A stretch of DNA of 64,000 nucleotides from positions 3,844,001-3,908,000 of the forward strand of contig CP097466.1 in NCBI GenBank assembly GCA_041874725.1. Direction: 5' to 3'. This document shows positions 42,673 through 51,061 of this stretch, one piece after another. The position numbers were made by a program, and so were the translations under genes. The stretch is from Duganella sp. BuS-21 (GTDB lineage: Bacteria; Pseudomonadota; Gammaproteobacteria; Burkholderiales; Burkholderiaceae_D). Every line of letters begins with the position of its first letter. Position 1 is the first letter of the stretch. Below the pieces are notes generated by a model. It searched no databases. It was not told the DNA's origin and saw nothing but the letters and a program-made list of their open reading frames with translations.

Positions 42673-44850
42673 GTGACCCAACAGACTGGCGATCTCCACC
42701 GGCCGGCCGGACAGGTAGCCCTGCACCAAGGTGCAGTCGAACTGCCGCAGGAATTCCAGCTGCGCAGCGCTTTCCACCCCTTCCGCGATCACACGCAAGT
42801 GCATATTCAAGCCCAAGTCGATGATGGTGCGCACAATCGCGCAATCGTTGCGATCATGCGGCACACCCTGCAGGAACACGCGATCCACCTTGATCGAACT
42901 GATCGGCAAGGTCTTCAGCAGCGACAGCGAGGAATATCCCATGCCGAAGTCATCCAGGCTGATTTCAAAGCCCAGCCGCACCAGCTCGCGCATGATCGGC
43001 AGCGTCTTTTCGATACGCCGCATGAGCACGCCTTCGGTCAACTCCAGGCAGATACGCGCCGGATCGACACCAGCGGCCGCCACCATCGCCATCAGCTCGC
43101 GCGGCAGATCATCGTCAAGAAACTCCGGCGCGGCCATATTCACGTGCACCTGTATCTCCGGCAGACCGGCGGCTTGCAGCAGCGGCAAGTCGCGGCACAC
43201 CTGTTCTATCACCCAGCGCCCGATGAAGACGATCAGCCGGCTTTGCTCGGCCACCGGGATGAATTGATCGGGCGGCACCACCGTGCCATCGGCCTTGCGC
43301 CAGCGAATCAGCGCCTCCAGCGCCACCACGCTGTCGCTGCGCAAGTCATAGATCGGCTGATATTCGACAAAGAACTCGTTGCGCTGCAGCGCGTCCTGCA
43401 AGGCCGACAGCATCAACAGCTGCGAGGCCACTACATGCTGCTGGGTATCGTTGTCCTTGCTGAAATGGCTGACCAGGTTGCGGCCGTTGCGCTTGCTCAG
43501 GTACATGGCGGCGTCGGCTGCGTGCAACAGCTGGGCGGTATCGGCCCCGTGCAGGGGAAACATGCTGACGCCGATGCTGGCCGAGACCGACAGGTCGTGG
43601 CCCAGATAGTTGAAGCGGGTACGGGCCGCGTGCAGCACGGCGGCGGCCAGCACGTCGAGTGCTTGCCGGTCCCATCCGGCTGGTGCCAGCATGGCGAACT
43701 CGTCGCCGCCAAGCCGCGCCACGCAGGCGCCGGCCGGCGCCAGTCGTCGCAAGCGGTCGGCGAACTCGCACAGCACCACATTGCCGGCCGCGTGCCCGAA
43801 GCCGTCGTTGATGGGCTTGAACTGGTCCAGGTCGATATACAGCAGGCCGAATTTCTCGCCGGCGGCGCAGGCGGCGTCGAGCAGCGCATGGAAATGGGCG
43901 CGGTTGACCAGGCCGGTCATCTCATCGGTCTGTGCCAGCACCCGCACGCGCTCCTGCTGCACCATGCGCTGGCCGGTCTGCGCGATCAGCGCGCTGATCG
44001 ATTCGGCCAGTCCGGGCAGTTGCGCCTCGCGCTGGCGCGGCGCGGCGCTGAAGAACTCCAGCACGCCGGCGCTGTGCAGGCGACCGTCGCCGGCAACATA
44101 CGTCACCGGGAAGAAGAAGCCCGACTGCAAGCCGCAATGCACGGCCGTTTGTACCCGCGATACATCGCTGTGGCTGCTGCTGACATCGACCCACAACGAC
44201 TGGCCGCTGACCCAGGTCTGTCCTACCGCGCCTTGCCCAGGCTCGACCGCCAAGGTGGCGGCAGCGCTGCGAAATTGCGAATAATCGCGGTCCGGCGTAT
44301 GCCAGATGTGGCGGCAACGCAGCACCTCGGCCGAGCCGTCGTGCTCCAGCGCCCAGAATGCGCCCCACTCCCAGCCCAGCTCCTCGCACACCAGGTGGAT
44401 AATCTTGTACACCGCTTCATCCAGGGTATCGGTGCCGATCAGATATTGTGTCAGGGCGAAATTGAAGCGTTCGCGCAGCGCGGCCCGTTTCATCACGGTG
44501 ACATCGGTCAGCATGCCGCTGGCTACCGGGCGCTGCTCGGCCGCCACCGACTGCAGCCGCAGCCAGCGCACGCCCTGCTCGCGGTCAACCAGGCGGAACT
44601 CGCACACCACCGCCGTGCCACGCGCGGCAATGGTGGCGAGCGCGGCATCCAGCTCGGCCCGATCCTCCGGCACCACGCGCGCGATCCACGGCTCTTGGGC
44701 CCCGATCGCTTCCACACCCAGCAGGCGCATCGCCACCGAGGAAAGGCACAATTGTGGCGCGAGGCGCAGCATGGACCAGCGGCCCAGTCCGGCGATATGG
44801 TCAATCGGATCGTTGTCCGCCGTCGCAACACACTGCATCAAGTCGTTCAT
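42631..44850 (-). CDS. PAS-GAF-GGDEF-EAL cyclic-di-GMP protein
   Basis: A 739-residue signalling protein without membrane helices. I start at 44850 (MNDLMQCVATADND), because the upstream open frame lacks domain features. A PAS domain (about 20-120) is followed by a GAF domain (about 135-285, ERFNFALTQYLIGTDTLDEA to EFFSAAPRQ), a GGDEF domain with intact ARLGGDEFAML near residue 375, and an EAL domain from about 480 with EALIRW, HVNMAAPEFL, ELTEGVLM, DDFGMGYSSLSLL and EGVES. Both catalytic motifs appear intact, so it could make and degrade cyclic di-GMP in response to a ligand or redox cue. It lies between the glycoside island and the chitin locus, with no operon partner. Confidence 0.94.
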   Translation of the reverse strand: MNDLMQCVATADNDPIDHIAGLGRWSMLRLAPQLCLSSVAMRLLGVEAIGAQEPWIARVVPEDRAELDAALATIAARGTAVVCEFRLVDREQGVRWLRLQSVAAEQRPVASGMLTDVTVMKRAALRERFNFALTQYLIGTDTLDEAVYKIIHLVCEELGWEWGAFWALEHDGSAEVLRCRHIWHTPDRDYSQFRSAAATLAVEPGQGAVGQTWVSGQSLWVDVSSSHSDVSRVQTAVHCGLQSGFFFPVTYVAGDGRLHSAGVLEFFSAAPRQREAQLPGLAESISALIAQTGQRMVQQERVRVLAQTDEMTGLVNRAHFHALLDAACAAGEKFGLLYIDLDQFKPINDGFGHAAGNVVLCEFADRLRRLAPAGACVARLGGDEFAMLAPAGWDRQALDVLAAAVLHAARTRFNYLGHDLSVSASIGVSMFPLHGADTAQLLHAADAAMYLSKRNGRNLVSHFSKDNDTQQHVVASQLLMLSALQDALQRNEFFVEYQPIYDLRSDSVVALEALIRWRKADGTVVPPDQFIPVAEQSRLIVFIGRWVIEQVCRDLPLLQAAGLPEIQVHVNMAAPEFLDDDLPRELMAMVAAAGVDPARICLELTEGVLMRRIEKTLPIMRELVRLGFEISLDDFGMGYSSLSLLKTLPISSIKVDRVFLQGVPHDRNDCAIVRTIIDLGLNMHLRVIAEGVESAAQLEFLRQFDCTLVQGYLSGRPVEIASLLGHSVDAEHPSAQAGN

Positions 44851-44981
44851 TCGCGCATTCCAAGAGGTGCCCCCGCACAGGCAGGCACTCTTCGCACCAA
44901 AGCGGGGATGTCTTGCACCATTGGCAAACACCTTGGTGCAGCCGACAAGTATTTGCCGAGCTGCATGTTGCTATGCAGTAT

Positions 44982-46856
44982 TCATGCCACCTTGGCGAAC
45001 AAACGCTCGATATCCTCCAGCGACTTGCCTTTGGTTTCCGGCAGGAACAACGCGGAAGTGATGAAATACACCACCGTGCAAGCGGTCCAGAACAGGAACA
45101 TCACGTGGAAGCCGTAGTTGCCGACGATGGGCAGGAAAGCGCCGGCGATCAGCGTTCCGGTGCCCTGGTTGATCAGCAACGCCACGCCCATGCCCACCGA
45201 GCGTATCCGCGTGGGCATCAGTTCCGACAGCGCCAGCCAGACGCACACGCCCGGCCCGATCGAGAAGAAGGCGATGAAGCCGCCTATGCATAGCGCCGCC
45301 AACAAGCCGGTGGTACGGCTTGGCGTCGGCCCGACGCTGGCGCGCAGAATCTGTAACGGCGCCTGGCCCGCAGCCGCGCTGACGGCCTGCACTTGCACAT
45401 GCTGCGCAGCATGCACGCGCCGCGCCGCGTTCAGGGCGTCGCGCGACGCCGGCGGTAGCGTGGCGATCAGTTGCTGCGCCTGATCTGCCGCAGCGGCCGC
45501 ACCGCGCCCGCTCCATGCCAGCTGCGCCTGTTCCAGCGAAGTGCGTTGCTCCGCCGGCAAGGCCTGCGTCACCTCGGCCGCGCGCTTCAACACGGCTTGC
45601 GATGCCTCGGTCGGCGTGTACGCCTCGGCCACCTGCTGATGATCGCCATACTGATACAGGATGCTGAGCTGCACCGCACCTTGCCCGGCCCAACGCGCGT
45701 CGACCAGATTGAAATCGAGCCGGTTGTCCTTCACCAGCGCCGCCACATCCGCACGCACATCCACACGCTGCGACTCGAAGCGGTAGAACAATCCAGCCAG
45801 CAGGCATAGCGACACGATGATGCCGCCCGTGCCCAGCTTGAGCAGGAACACCCTGCCCTTGCGCTCGACCAGCACAATCGCCACCACCGTCATCACCGAA
45901 TTGAGGATCTTGATGACCGTGCCGTAGCCGGCCGCCGCCACCGGGTCCAGGCCGGCCTTCTGCAGAATGGTGGACATGAACTGCAGCACCGAGTTGATGC
46001 CGGTCGCCTGATTACAGCCAAGGATGATGCAGGCCAGGATAAACGGCAGCACATAACGGCGCTCGGTCAGCATCTCGGTCACGGCCGCCATCGGCGACAG
46101 CTTCGGCCGCGCGCGTTCCACCGCCAGCGCGTTGCCGATTTCGTTGAACTCCGTCTCGGCGCGCGCCGGCGGCAGCAGGCGCGCCAATGCGGCACGCGCT
46201 TTCTCCGGCCGTCCGTGGCGTATCAGCCAGCGCGGCGATTCCGACACCAGGCAGCTGCCGATGAAAAACAGCGCGCCCGGATACATCACGGTCAGGAACA
46301 TGCTGCGCCAGGCGTGATCAGCCGCTGCCACGATACGCAGTTGATCCGCGCCGGCCGCCTGTATCTCCAGCTCCGCGTTGCCCAGATAGTGGTTGCCAAC
46401 AAAGGCCGCCAGCACAATGCCGGCCGTCAGCATGAACTGGAACACCGCCACGCCGCGTCCGCGCTGCGCCGCCGGCAGGCACTCGGCCAGATACAGCGGC
46501 ACCACCACCGCAATCACGCCACCGCTCATGCCCTGCAGCAGGCGGCCCAGCATCAACGGTACGAAGGACTGCGACAGGTAAATCACCGCAACGCTGCCCA
46601 CGAACATCAGCGCGCTGACCACCATCATCGGCTTGCGTCCCAGCCAATCGGCCAACGCGCCCGCCACCACAGATCCTAGAATGGAACCGGCCAGCACCGC
46701 CGCCACCACCAGCGACAGCTGGCCTTCGGACAGGCTGGTGGAACGGTTTAAATACGGCAGCGCCGGATCGATGATGCCGATATCGATCCCGTACAGCAGC
46801 CCCGCAAGGCCGCTGACCACGGCCAAAAACATCTGATAGGTTTTTTGTGAAGTCAT
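44982..46856 (-). CDS. Sugar-porter MFS transporter with large extra loop
   Basis: A 624-residue sugar porter, well over the usual 450-500. I start at 46856 (MTSQKTYQMFLAVVSG), ten bases after the hexosaminidase stop. Sugar-porter motifs are intact: GALADWLGRKPMMV near residue 67, PLYLAECLPAAQRGRGV near 119, SESPRWLIRHGR near 203, NQATGINSVLQF near 280 and LPETKGKSLEDIE at the end. The extra length is a stretch of about 150 residues (355-508) between helices 9 and 10, rich in Ala, Gln and Glu and without membrane segments; a smaller insert follows helix 5. Topology puts both on the periplasmic side. It ends the chitin operon and probably imports GlcNAc or chitobiose. Confidence 0.92.
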   Translation of the reverse strand: MTSQKTYQMFLAVVSGLAGLLYGIDIGIIDPALPYLNRSTSLSEGQLSLVVAAVLAGSILGSVVAGALADWLGRKPMMVVSALMFVGSVAVIYLSQSFVPLMLGRLLQGMSGGVIAVVVPLYLAECLPAAQRGRGVAVFQFMLTAGIVLAAFVGNHYLGNAELEIQAAGADQLRIVAAADHAWRSMFLTVMYPGALFFIGSCLVSESPRWLIRHGRPEKARAALARLLPPARAETEFNEIGNALAVERARPKLSPMAAVTEMLTERRYVLPFILACIILGCNQATGINSVLQFMSTILQKAGLDPVAAAGYGTVIKILNSVMTVVAIVLVERKGRVFLLKLGTGGIIVSLCLLAGLFYRFESQRVDVRADVAALVKDNRLDFNLVDARWAGQGAVQLSILYQYGDHQQVAEAYTPTEASQAVLKRAAEVTQALPAEQRTSLEQAQLAWSGRGAAAAADQAQQLIATLPPASRDALNAARRVHAAQHVQVQAVSAAAGQAPLQILRASVGPTPSRTTGLLAALCIGGFIAFFSIGPGVCVWLALSELMPTRIRSVGMGVALLINQGTGTLIAGAFLPIVGNYGFHVMFLFWTACTVVYFITSALFLPETKGKSLEDIERLFAKVA

Positions 46857-46866
46857 GACGTCTCTT

Positions 46867-48564
46867 TCAACGCGGCCAACGCGGGCCGTCGGCGGTGCGG
46901 TAATTGACGTCTTGTACATCGAGACGCTGCAAGGACGATGGCAAGCGCTGTTGGAACTTGGCGTAGTCCTTGAGCGGCTTCGGCGTCCACAGTGTTTCCG
47001 CCATCGCCAGCAGGCGTGGCCAGGCCATGTACTCAACCTCGCGTGGACCTTGCATGTACTCGGTCCACAACTGCGCCTGGCTGCCCAGCACATGCTTCGC
47101 CAACTCCGGCGGCATGGAGGCCGGCAGCGGTTCGTAGGCATAGACGTGATCGAGCGTGTTGACGGCACGCGCGCCCAGCGGCTCACGGTAGCCCGGCGTG
47201 TTAGCCGGGGCCTGAGCGTAGTCGAGATAGGTGTCGCGCTCCGGCGTCATCACCACATCGTGGCCGGCGCTGGCGGCTTTCAATCCGCCTTCCTCGCCGC
47301 GCCAGCTCATCACGGTGGCGCCCTGCGCCAGGCCGCCTTCCAGAATTTCATCCCAGCCGATCAGGCGGCGGCCTTTTTGCGCAAGGTAGACGTCCATCTG
47401 GCCGATGAACCAGCTTTGCAGCTGATGCAGTGCCGGATGCTCGGCCGGCTTGCCCTGTGCGTCCTTGTAGTTCTGGATGTCTTCCAGCGTGGTGGACGCC
47501 GGCACCAGCTTCAAGGTCTTCATGCGCGCCAGCGCCGCCGGTGATTGCGCCCATTCGATTTTCGGACACTCGTCGCCGCCGACGTGGATGTATGGACTCG
47601 GGAACAGCGTCAGCACTTCATCCATCACCTGCTGCAGGAAGCGCACAGTGTTTTCCTCCGGGCTGAAGACCTGCGTGATCACGCCCCATTCGCGGCCGAC
47701 CTGCAGCTTCCTGTCGGGCTGATTGCCCAGTTCAGGATAAGCGGCAATCGCGGCCAGCGCATGGCCCGGCATCTCGATCTCAGGCACCACCGTGATGTGG
47801 CGCGCGGCGGCATAGGCCACCACTTCGCGGATGTCTTCCTGCGTGTAGTAGCCGCCGTGCGGCTGGCCGTCGTAGCGCAAGCCGGGTGGATCGCCGGGAC
47901 GTGGCGTCAACTGGGTCTCGCTGCGCCATGCGCCTACTTTCGTCAGCAACGGGAAGCGCTTGATTTCAATGCGCCAGCCCTGGTCGTCCGTCAGGTGCCA
48001 GTGGAAGACGTTCATCTTGTTCTGCGCCAGCAGCTCGATATGCTTGAGCACAAAGCTCTTGGGCATGAAGTGGCGCACCGTATCCAGATGGCTGCCGCGC
48101 CAGCCGAAGCGCGGCTGGTCTTCGATGCTGACGGCGGGCAGCTGCCAGCTACGGCGCACCTGAGCCTTGCGGTAGATATCGGCGGGCAGCATCTGGCGCA
48201 GCGTCTGCACGCCGTAGAACAGGCCAGCCGGATCGGCGGCGGTGATGGTCACGCCGCGCGCATCGCTGACCAGGCGATAGCCTTCCTTGCCCAGCGTATT
48301 CTGTTTCTTGTCCAGTTTGAGGCGGATGGCGTTGGCGCCGTCGCGTGCGGAGAGCGGCAGTTCAAAGCCGGTGGCTGGGCGCAGATAGTCGCGCAGCATC
48401 TGCGCTTCGGCCTGCGCCACGCCTTCGGCGACGATGCGGGTGGCGGACGTCAGCACAAACTCTCCCGCATTGCGCTGCAGGTGCGCAGGCAACGGCACGA
48501 TCTCCTGGGCCTCTGCGGCTCCCATCAACCCTAGCAAACATGACACAAGAACTTGTAAACGCAT
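46867..48564 (-). CDS. GH20 beta-N-acetylhexosaminidase
   Basis: An exported 565-residue family 20 hexosaminidase. I start at 48564 (MRLQVLVSCLLGLMGAAEA), a clear Sec signal; the longer frame overlaps the end of gspK. An N-terminal Glyco_hydro_20b domain (about 21-150) precedes the catalytic barrel with GWRGSHLDTVRHFMP near residue 155, KMNVFHWHLTDDQGWRIEIK near 183 and the catalytic pair Asp331-Glu332 in IHVGGDECPK. It would trim chitin oligosaccharides from the non-reducing end to give GlcNAc. It follows gspK by 34 bases and precedes the sugar porter by 10, in the operon that starts with TonB receptor 4. Confidence 0.95.
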   Translation of the reverse strand: MRLQVLVSCLLGLMGAAEAQEIVPLPAHLQRNAGEFVLTSATRIVAEGVAQAEAQMLRDYLRPATGFELPLSARDGANAIRLKLDKKQNTLGKEGYRLVSDARGVTITAADPAGLFYGVQTLRQMLPADIYRKAQVRRSWQLPAVSIEDQPRFGWRGSHLDTVRHFMPKSFVLKHIELLAQNKMNVFHWHLTDDQGWRIEIKRFPLLTKVGAWRSETQLTPRPGDPPGLRYDGQPHGGYYTQEDIREVVAYAAARHITVVPEIEMPGHALAAIAAYPELGNQPDRKLQVGREWGVITQVFSPEENTVRFLQQVMDEVLTLFPSPYIHVGGDECPKIEWAQSPAALARMKTLKLVPASTTLEDIQNYKDAQGKPAEHPALHQLQSWFIGQMDVYLAQKGRRLIGWDEILEGGLAQGATVMSWRGEEGGLKAASAGHDVVMTPERDTYLDYAQAPANTPGYREPLGARAVNTLDHVYAYEPLPASMPPELAKHVLGSQAQLWTEYMQGPREVEYMAWPRLLAMAETLWTPKPLKDYAKFQQRLPSSLQRLDVQDVNYRTADGPRWPR

Positions 48565-48598
48565 ACTCACCTCAAACGTAAAATGAAAACAGGGCCGG

Positions 48599-49516
48599 TT
48601 ATTCCTCGCGGGACCAGACCAGTTCAATGGCGCCCGCACTCGCGCGCGGCCGATAAAGCAGTGAAACGGCATCCAGTTCGGCGCGGTCGAGCTTTATCTT
48701 GCTCTCGACCAGAAAGTAGTCGCTGCGCAGGCCGACGCGCAAGCCATCCAATACGGCGCCATCAGGCAGCGCGCCGCGCAGTTCCGCCATGCTGCGGAAG
48801 TAGGCCTGGCGTCGGCGGGCCGCCAGTTGGCGCGCCTGCGGCAGGGAGCGCTGCGTGACCGCCGCCAGCAGCTCGGGCGCGGCAGTATTCAGATTAAGGT
48901 CGGCCGGCGCGGGCAGCAGGACGACAAAGGCTGCCAGCATCGCCAGCACCGGCGGCGTGTAGCCGGCCACGATAGATAGTTCATCGAAGCGCTTCAGCGC
49001 TGCCTGCTGTGGCACGCCTGCTTCGCCCTGCTGGCTGGCGGCCACCGCCAACGCAGTGCGCAAGGCCAGTGCCGGATCGAGGTGCAGGCTGGCGAGCAGT
49101 CGTTCATAAAGACGGATTTCGGCCAGATTCAAGGTACGACCGCTGGCCAGGTTGGCGAGGTTGTAGCGCGACTGCGCATCGACGATGTGGCTCGCGAGCG
49201 TGGCGCCATCCGCCGCTCCCGCCGCCGAATCGCGGTCGAAGTAGCGATCCAGCTGAATCTCAGGCGGCTGCGTGTTCCATGCGCCGTCCAGCGTGGTCAG
49301 CTCCGGCGAACGTGCACCGTCGTCGCGCAATATCTCGCGGCTCCAATCCAGGCCGGCGCGCAGTGTCCATCGCGTTTGCAGATGCAGGCGCTGGTTTTCC
49401 ATCGCGCGCACTTGCACTTGCTGATGCCAGAACAGGCTGGCGACTGCGCTCACCGCCAGGGTGGTGATCAATAGCGCGGTGACCAGCGCAATGCCGCGCT
49501 GCCGATGGACGCGCAT
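48599..49516 (-). CDS. gspK: Type II secretion minor pseudopilin GspK
   Basis: A 305-residue GspK-like protein, tip component of the type II secretion pseudopilus. The N-terminus RQRGIALVTALLITTLAVSA is a prepilin-type signal: cleavage follows the glycine and a long hydrophobic helix comes next. The helix-hairpin domain of GspK can be traced by VDAQSRYNLANLA near residue 114 and the late LNTAAPELLAAV near 210 and YFLVESKIKLDR near 272. The start overlaps the gspJ stop (ATGA). Only gspJ and gspK of the secretion system are present here. They sit inside the chitin operon between the SMP-30 gene and the GH20 gene. Confidence 0.9.
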   Translation of the reverse strand: MRVHRQRGIALVTALLITTLAVSAVASLFWHQQVQVRAMENQRLHLQTRWTLRAGLDWSREILRDDGARSPELTTLDGAWNTQPPEIQLDRYFDRDSAAGAADGATLASHIVDAQSRYNLANLASGRTLNLAEIRLYERLLASLHLDPALALRTALAVAASQQGEAGVPQQAALKRFDELSIVAGYTPPVLAMLAAFVVLLPAPADLNLNTAAPELLAAVTQRSLPQARQLAARRRQAYFRSMAELRGALPDGAVLDGLRVGLRSDYFLVESKIKLDRAELDAVSLLYRPRASAGAIELVWSREE

Positions 49517-50154
49517 CAGCCGCCGCCCAGCATAAACATGCGCGTCAACGGCGCCACGCTGCCGACGGGACGCAAGATCACTTGCAGTCCCAACGCATCC
49601 GTCACCGCCGGCCGCACCAAGCGCCGCGTGCGTAGCCGGGGACCGGCAGCATTAGTCGCCGCCGCGACAGGCTGCCATGCGCCGCCGTTCCAGGTCCGCA
49701 ACTCAAAGGCCGATAGCTGCCGGTCCAGCGCTGCCCCGGCCAGCGGCGCCACGCCAGATACCGCAGCCTTCCAGACCTGCCGCAGCGGCACGAAATCACG
49801 CGTGGCCGCCGAGGTACTGCGCGTCAGTTGCGCACCGTCGGCCTGGTACACCACCACCTGCATCTGATCAGCGCCGCCCTCGCCGCTCGCGCTGCGTAGC
49901 AATACCAGCCGTCCCTGCGTGGCCGACAGAGTGGGCAGTCCATCCACCGCAGCGCTGCGCAGCAATTGCGCGCAATCGGCCTCCAATTGTGCAAATGCCA
50001 GCTGATGTCCGCGCATGGCGTCCAGCTGCGCGGTCAATGCCACGCGCGAGGCCAGAATGCCATCCAGCGCGCGCCAGCCCATCACGGTCATCAGCGATAG
50101 CAGCAGCATCGCCACCAACATCTCGACCAGCGACATGCCGCGCGCTCGTTTCAC
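49516..50154 (-). CDS. gspJ: Type II secretion minor pseudopilin GspJ
   Basis: A 212-residue GspJ-like minor pseudopilin. I start at GTG 50154, which overlaps the SMP-30 stop codon (GTGA); the upstream reading lies in that gene. The prepilin leader VKRARGMSLVEMLVAMLLLS has the glycine before the cleavage site and Glu at the fifth mature position. The rest is a beta-rich globular domain with WRALDGILASRVALT near 27 and FELRTWNGGAWQPV near 148. It overlaps gspK, so the two are made together and should form part of the tip complex with GspI and GspH from elsewhere. Their place in a chitin operon points to a link with chitinase secretion. Confidence 0.88.
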   Translation of the reverse strand: MKRARGMSLVEMLVAMLLLSLMTVMGWRALDGILASRVALTAQLDAMRGHQLAFAQLEADCAQLLRSAAVDGLPTLSATQGRLVLLRSASGEGGADQMQVVVYQADGAQLTRSTSAATRDFVPLRQVWKAAVSGVAPLAGAALDRQLSAFELRTWNGGAWQPVAAATNAAGPRLRTRRLVRPAVTDALGLQVILRPVGSVAPLTRMFMLGGG

Positions 50155-51041
50155 TTCTGCCCCTGTATGCGCTGCCACTCCAGTCCCGGACGGTCAACCC
50201 GGAACTGCACCAATTGCTGATGCTCGACTTCAGTCACATAAACTGTACGGCCATCCGGCCCGCCAAAACACAGATTGCTCGGCCGATCACCTGGCAGACG
50301 GACCTCCTGCAGCAGCTTGCCGTCCGGTGCCAGCTTGACGACTGTGCCCTTGCCGAACCGGCTCACGTACAAATTACCGTCGACATCGACGCGCATACCG
50401 TCCATGCCAAAATCTTCAAAGCGATGTAGCAAGCGCTTGTCCGACAACGCGCCATCCGCGCCGATCGTGAAAGCCCAGATATTGCGCTGCACGCTTTCAT
50501 TGACATACAAGGTGTGGCCGTCCGGGCTCACATCGATGCCATTGGCCGTGCCCAGGCCATCCGCCGCCAGCGCCACCTTGCCGTCGCGGGCGATGCGCCA
50601 CACGCGACCGGTGTTGCGCTCCCAGTCTGGATCGCTGGCATACAGCACACCGTCTACGGTAATGGCCAGATCGTTCGGCTGCGTCATCCGCGCATCATGC
50701 GTGTACAGTTGCGGCGTTGCGTCGCCCGGCGCAATGCGGAAGATATTGTGACCGACATAATCGGCCACATACAGCGTCCCAGCGCGATCAAAACGCAAAC
50801 CATTCGGCACCGAAACGCCAGGCAGCAGCGCGAACTCGCGCGCCTCGCCCAGCGGGCTAACGATGCCGATGGTCTGCTGGCGGCCGAAATTGACCGCGTA
50901 GATATTCCCTGCCGCGTCCACCGCCGGCCCTTCTATGCCGGCTGTAAAACTGCGTTCCGCTGTCAGCGCCGTAGCGACAAACAAATCCTCCGCCACAGAT
51001 GGCAAAGATACCGACAGCAGAAACGCAATCATCCAACGCAT
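50151..51041 (-). CDS. Exported SMP-30/gluconolactonase-like protein
   Basis: A 296-residue six-bladed beta-propeller of the SMP-30/gluconolactonase/LRE family. A Sec signal (about 1-17, MRWMIAFLLSVSLPSVA) shows export. Repeats with the family pattern are PNGLRFDRAGTLYVADYVG near residue 79, PNDLAITVDGVLYASDPDW near 121, ANGIDVSPDGHTLYVNES near 165 and MDGMRVDVDGNLYVSRFG near 212; Glu38 and the Asn/Asp residues in these repeats would bind a divalent metal. Family members hydrolyse sugar lactones. In this chitin operon it might act on an oxidised chito-oligosaccharide, such as a lactone made by a lytic oxidase, but no such oxidase is in the window. Start has GAGGAG. Confidence 0.88.
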   Translation of the reverse strand: MRWMIAFLLSVSLPSVAEDLFVATALTAERSFTAGIEGPAVDAAGNIYAVNFGRQQTIGIVSPLGEAREFALLPGVSVPNGLRFDRAGTLYVADYVGHNIFRIAPGDATPQLYTHDARMTQPNDLAITVDGVLYASDPDWERNTGRVWRIARDGKVALAADGLGTANGIDVSPDGHTLYVNESVQRNIWAFTIGADGALSDKRLLHRFEDFGMDGMRVDVDGNLYVSRFGKGTVVKLAPDGKLLQEVRLPGDRPSNLCFGGPDGRTVYVTEVEHQQLVQFRVDRPGLEWQRIQGQK

Positions 51042-51061
51042 GTAAAACTCCTCAAATTAAA

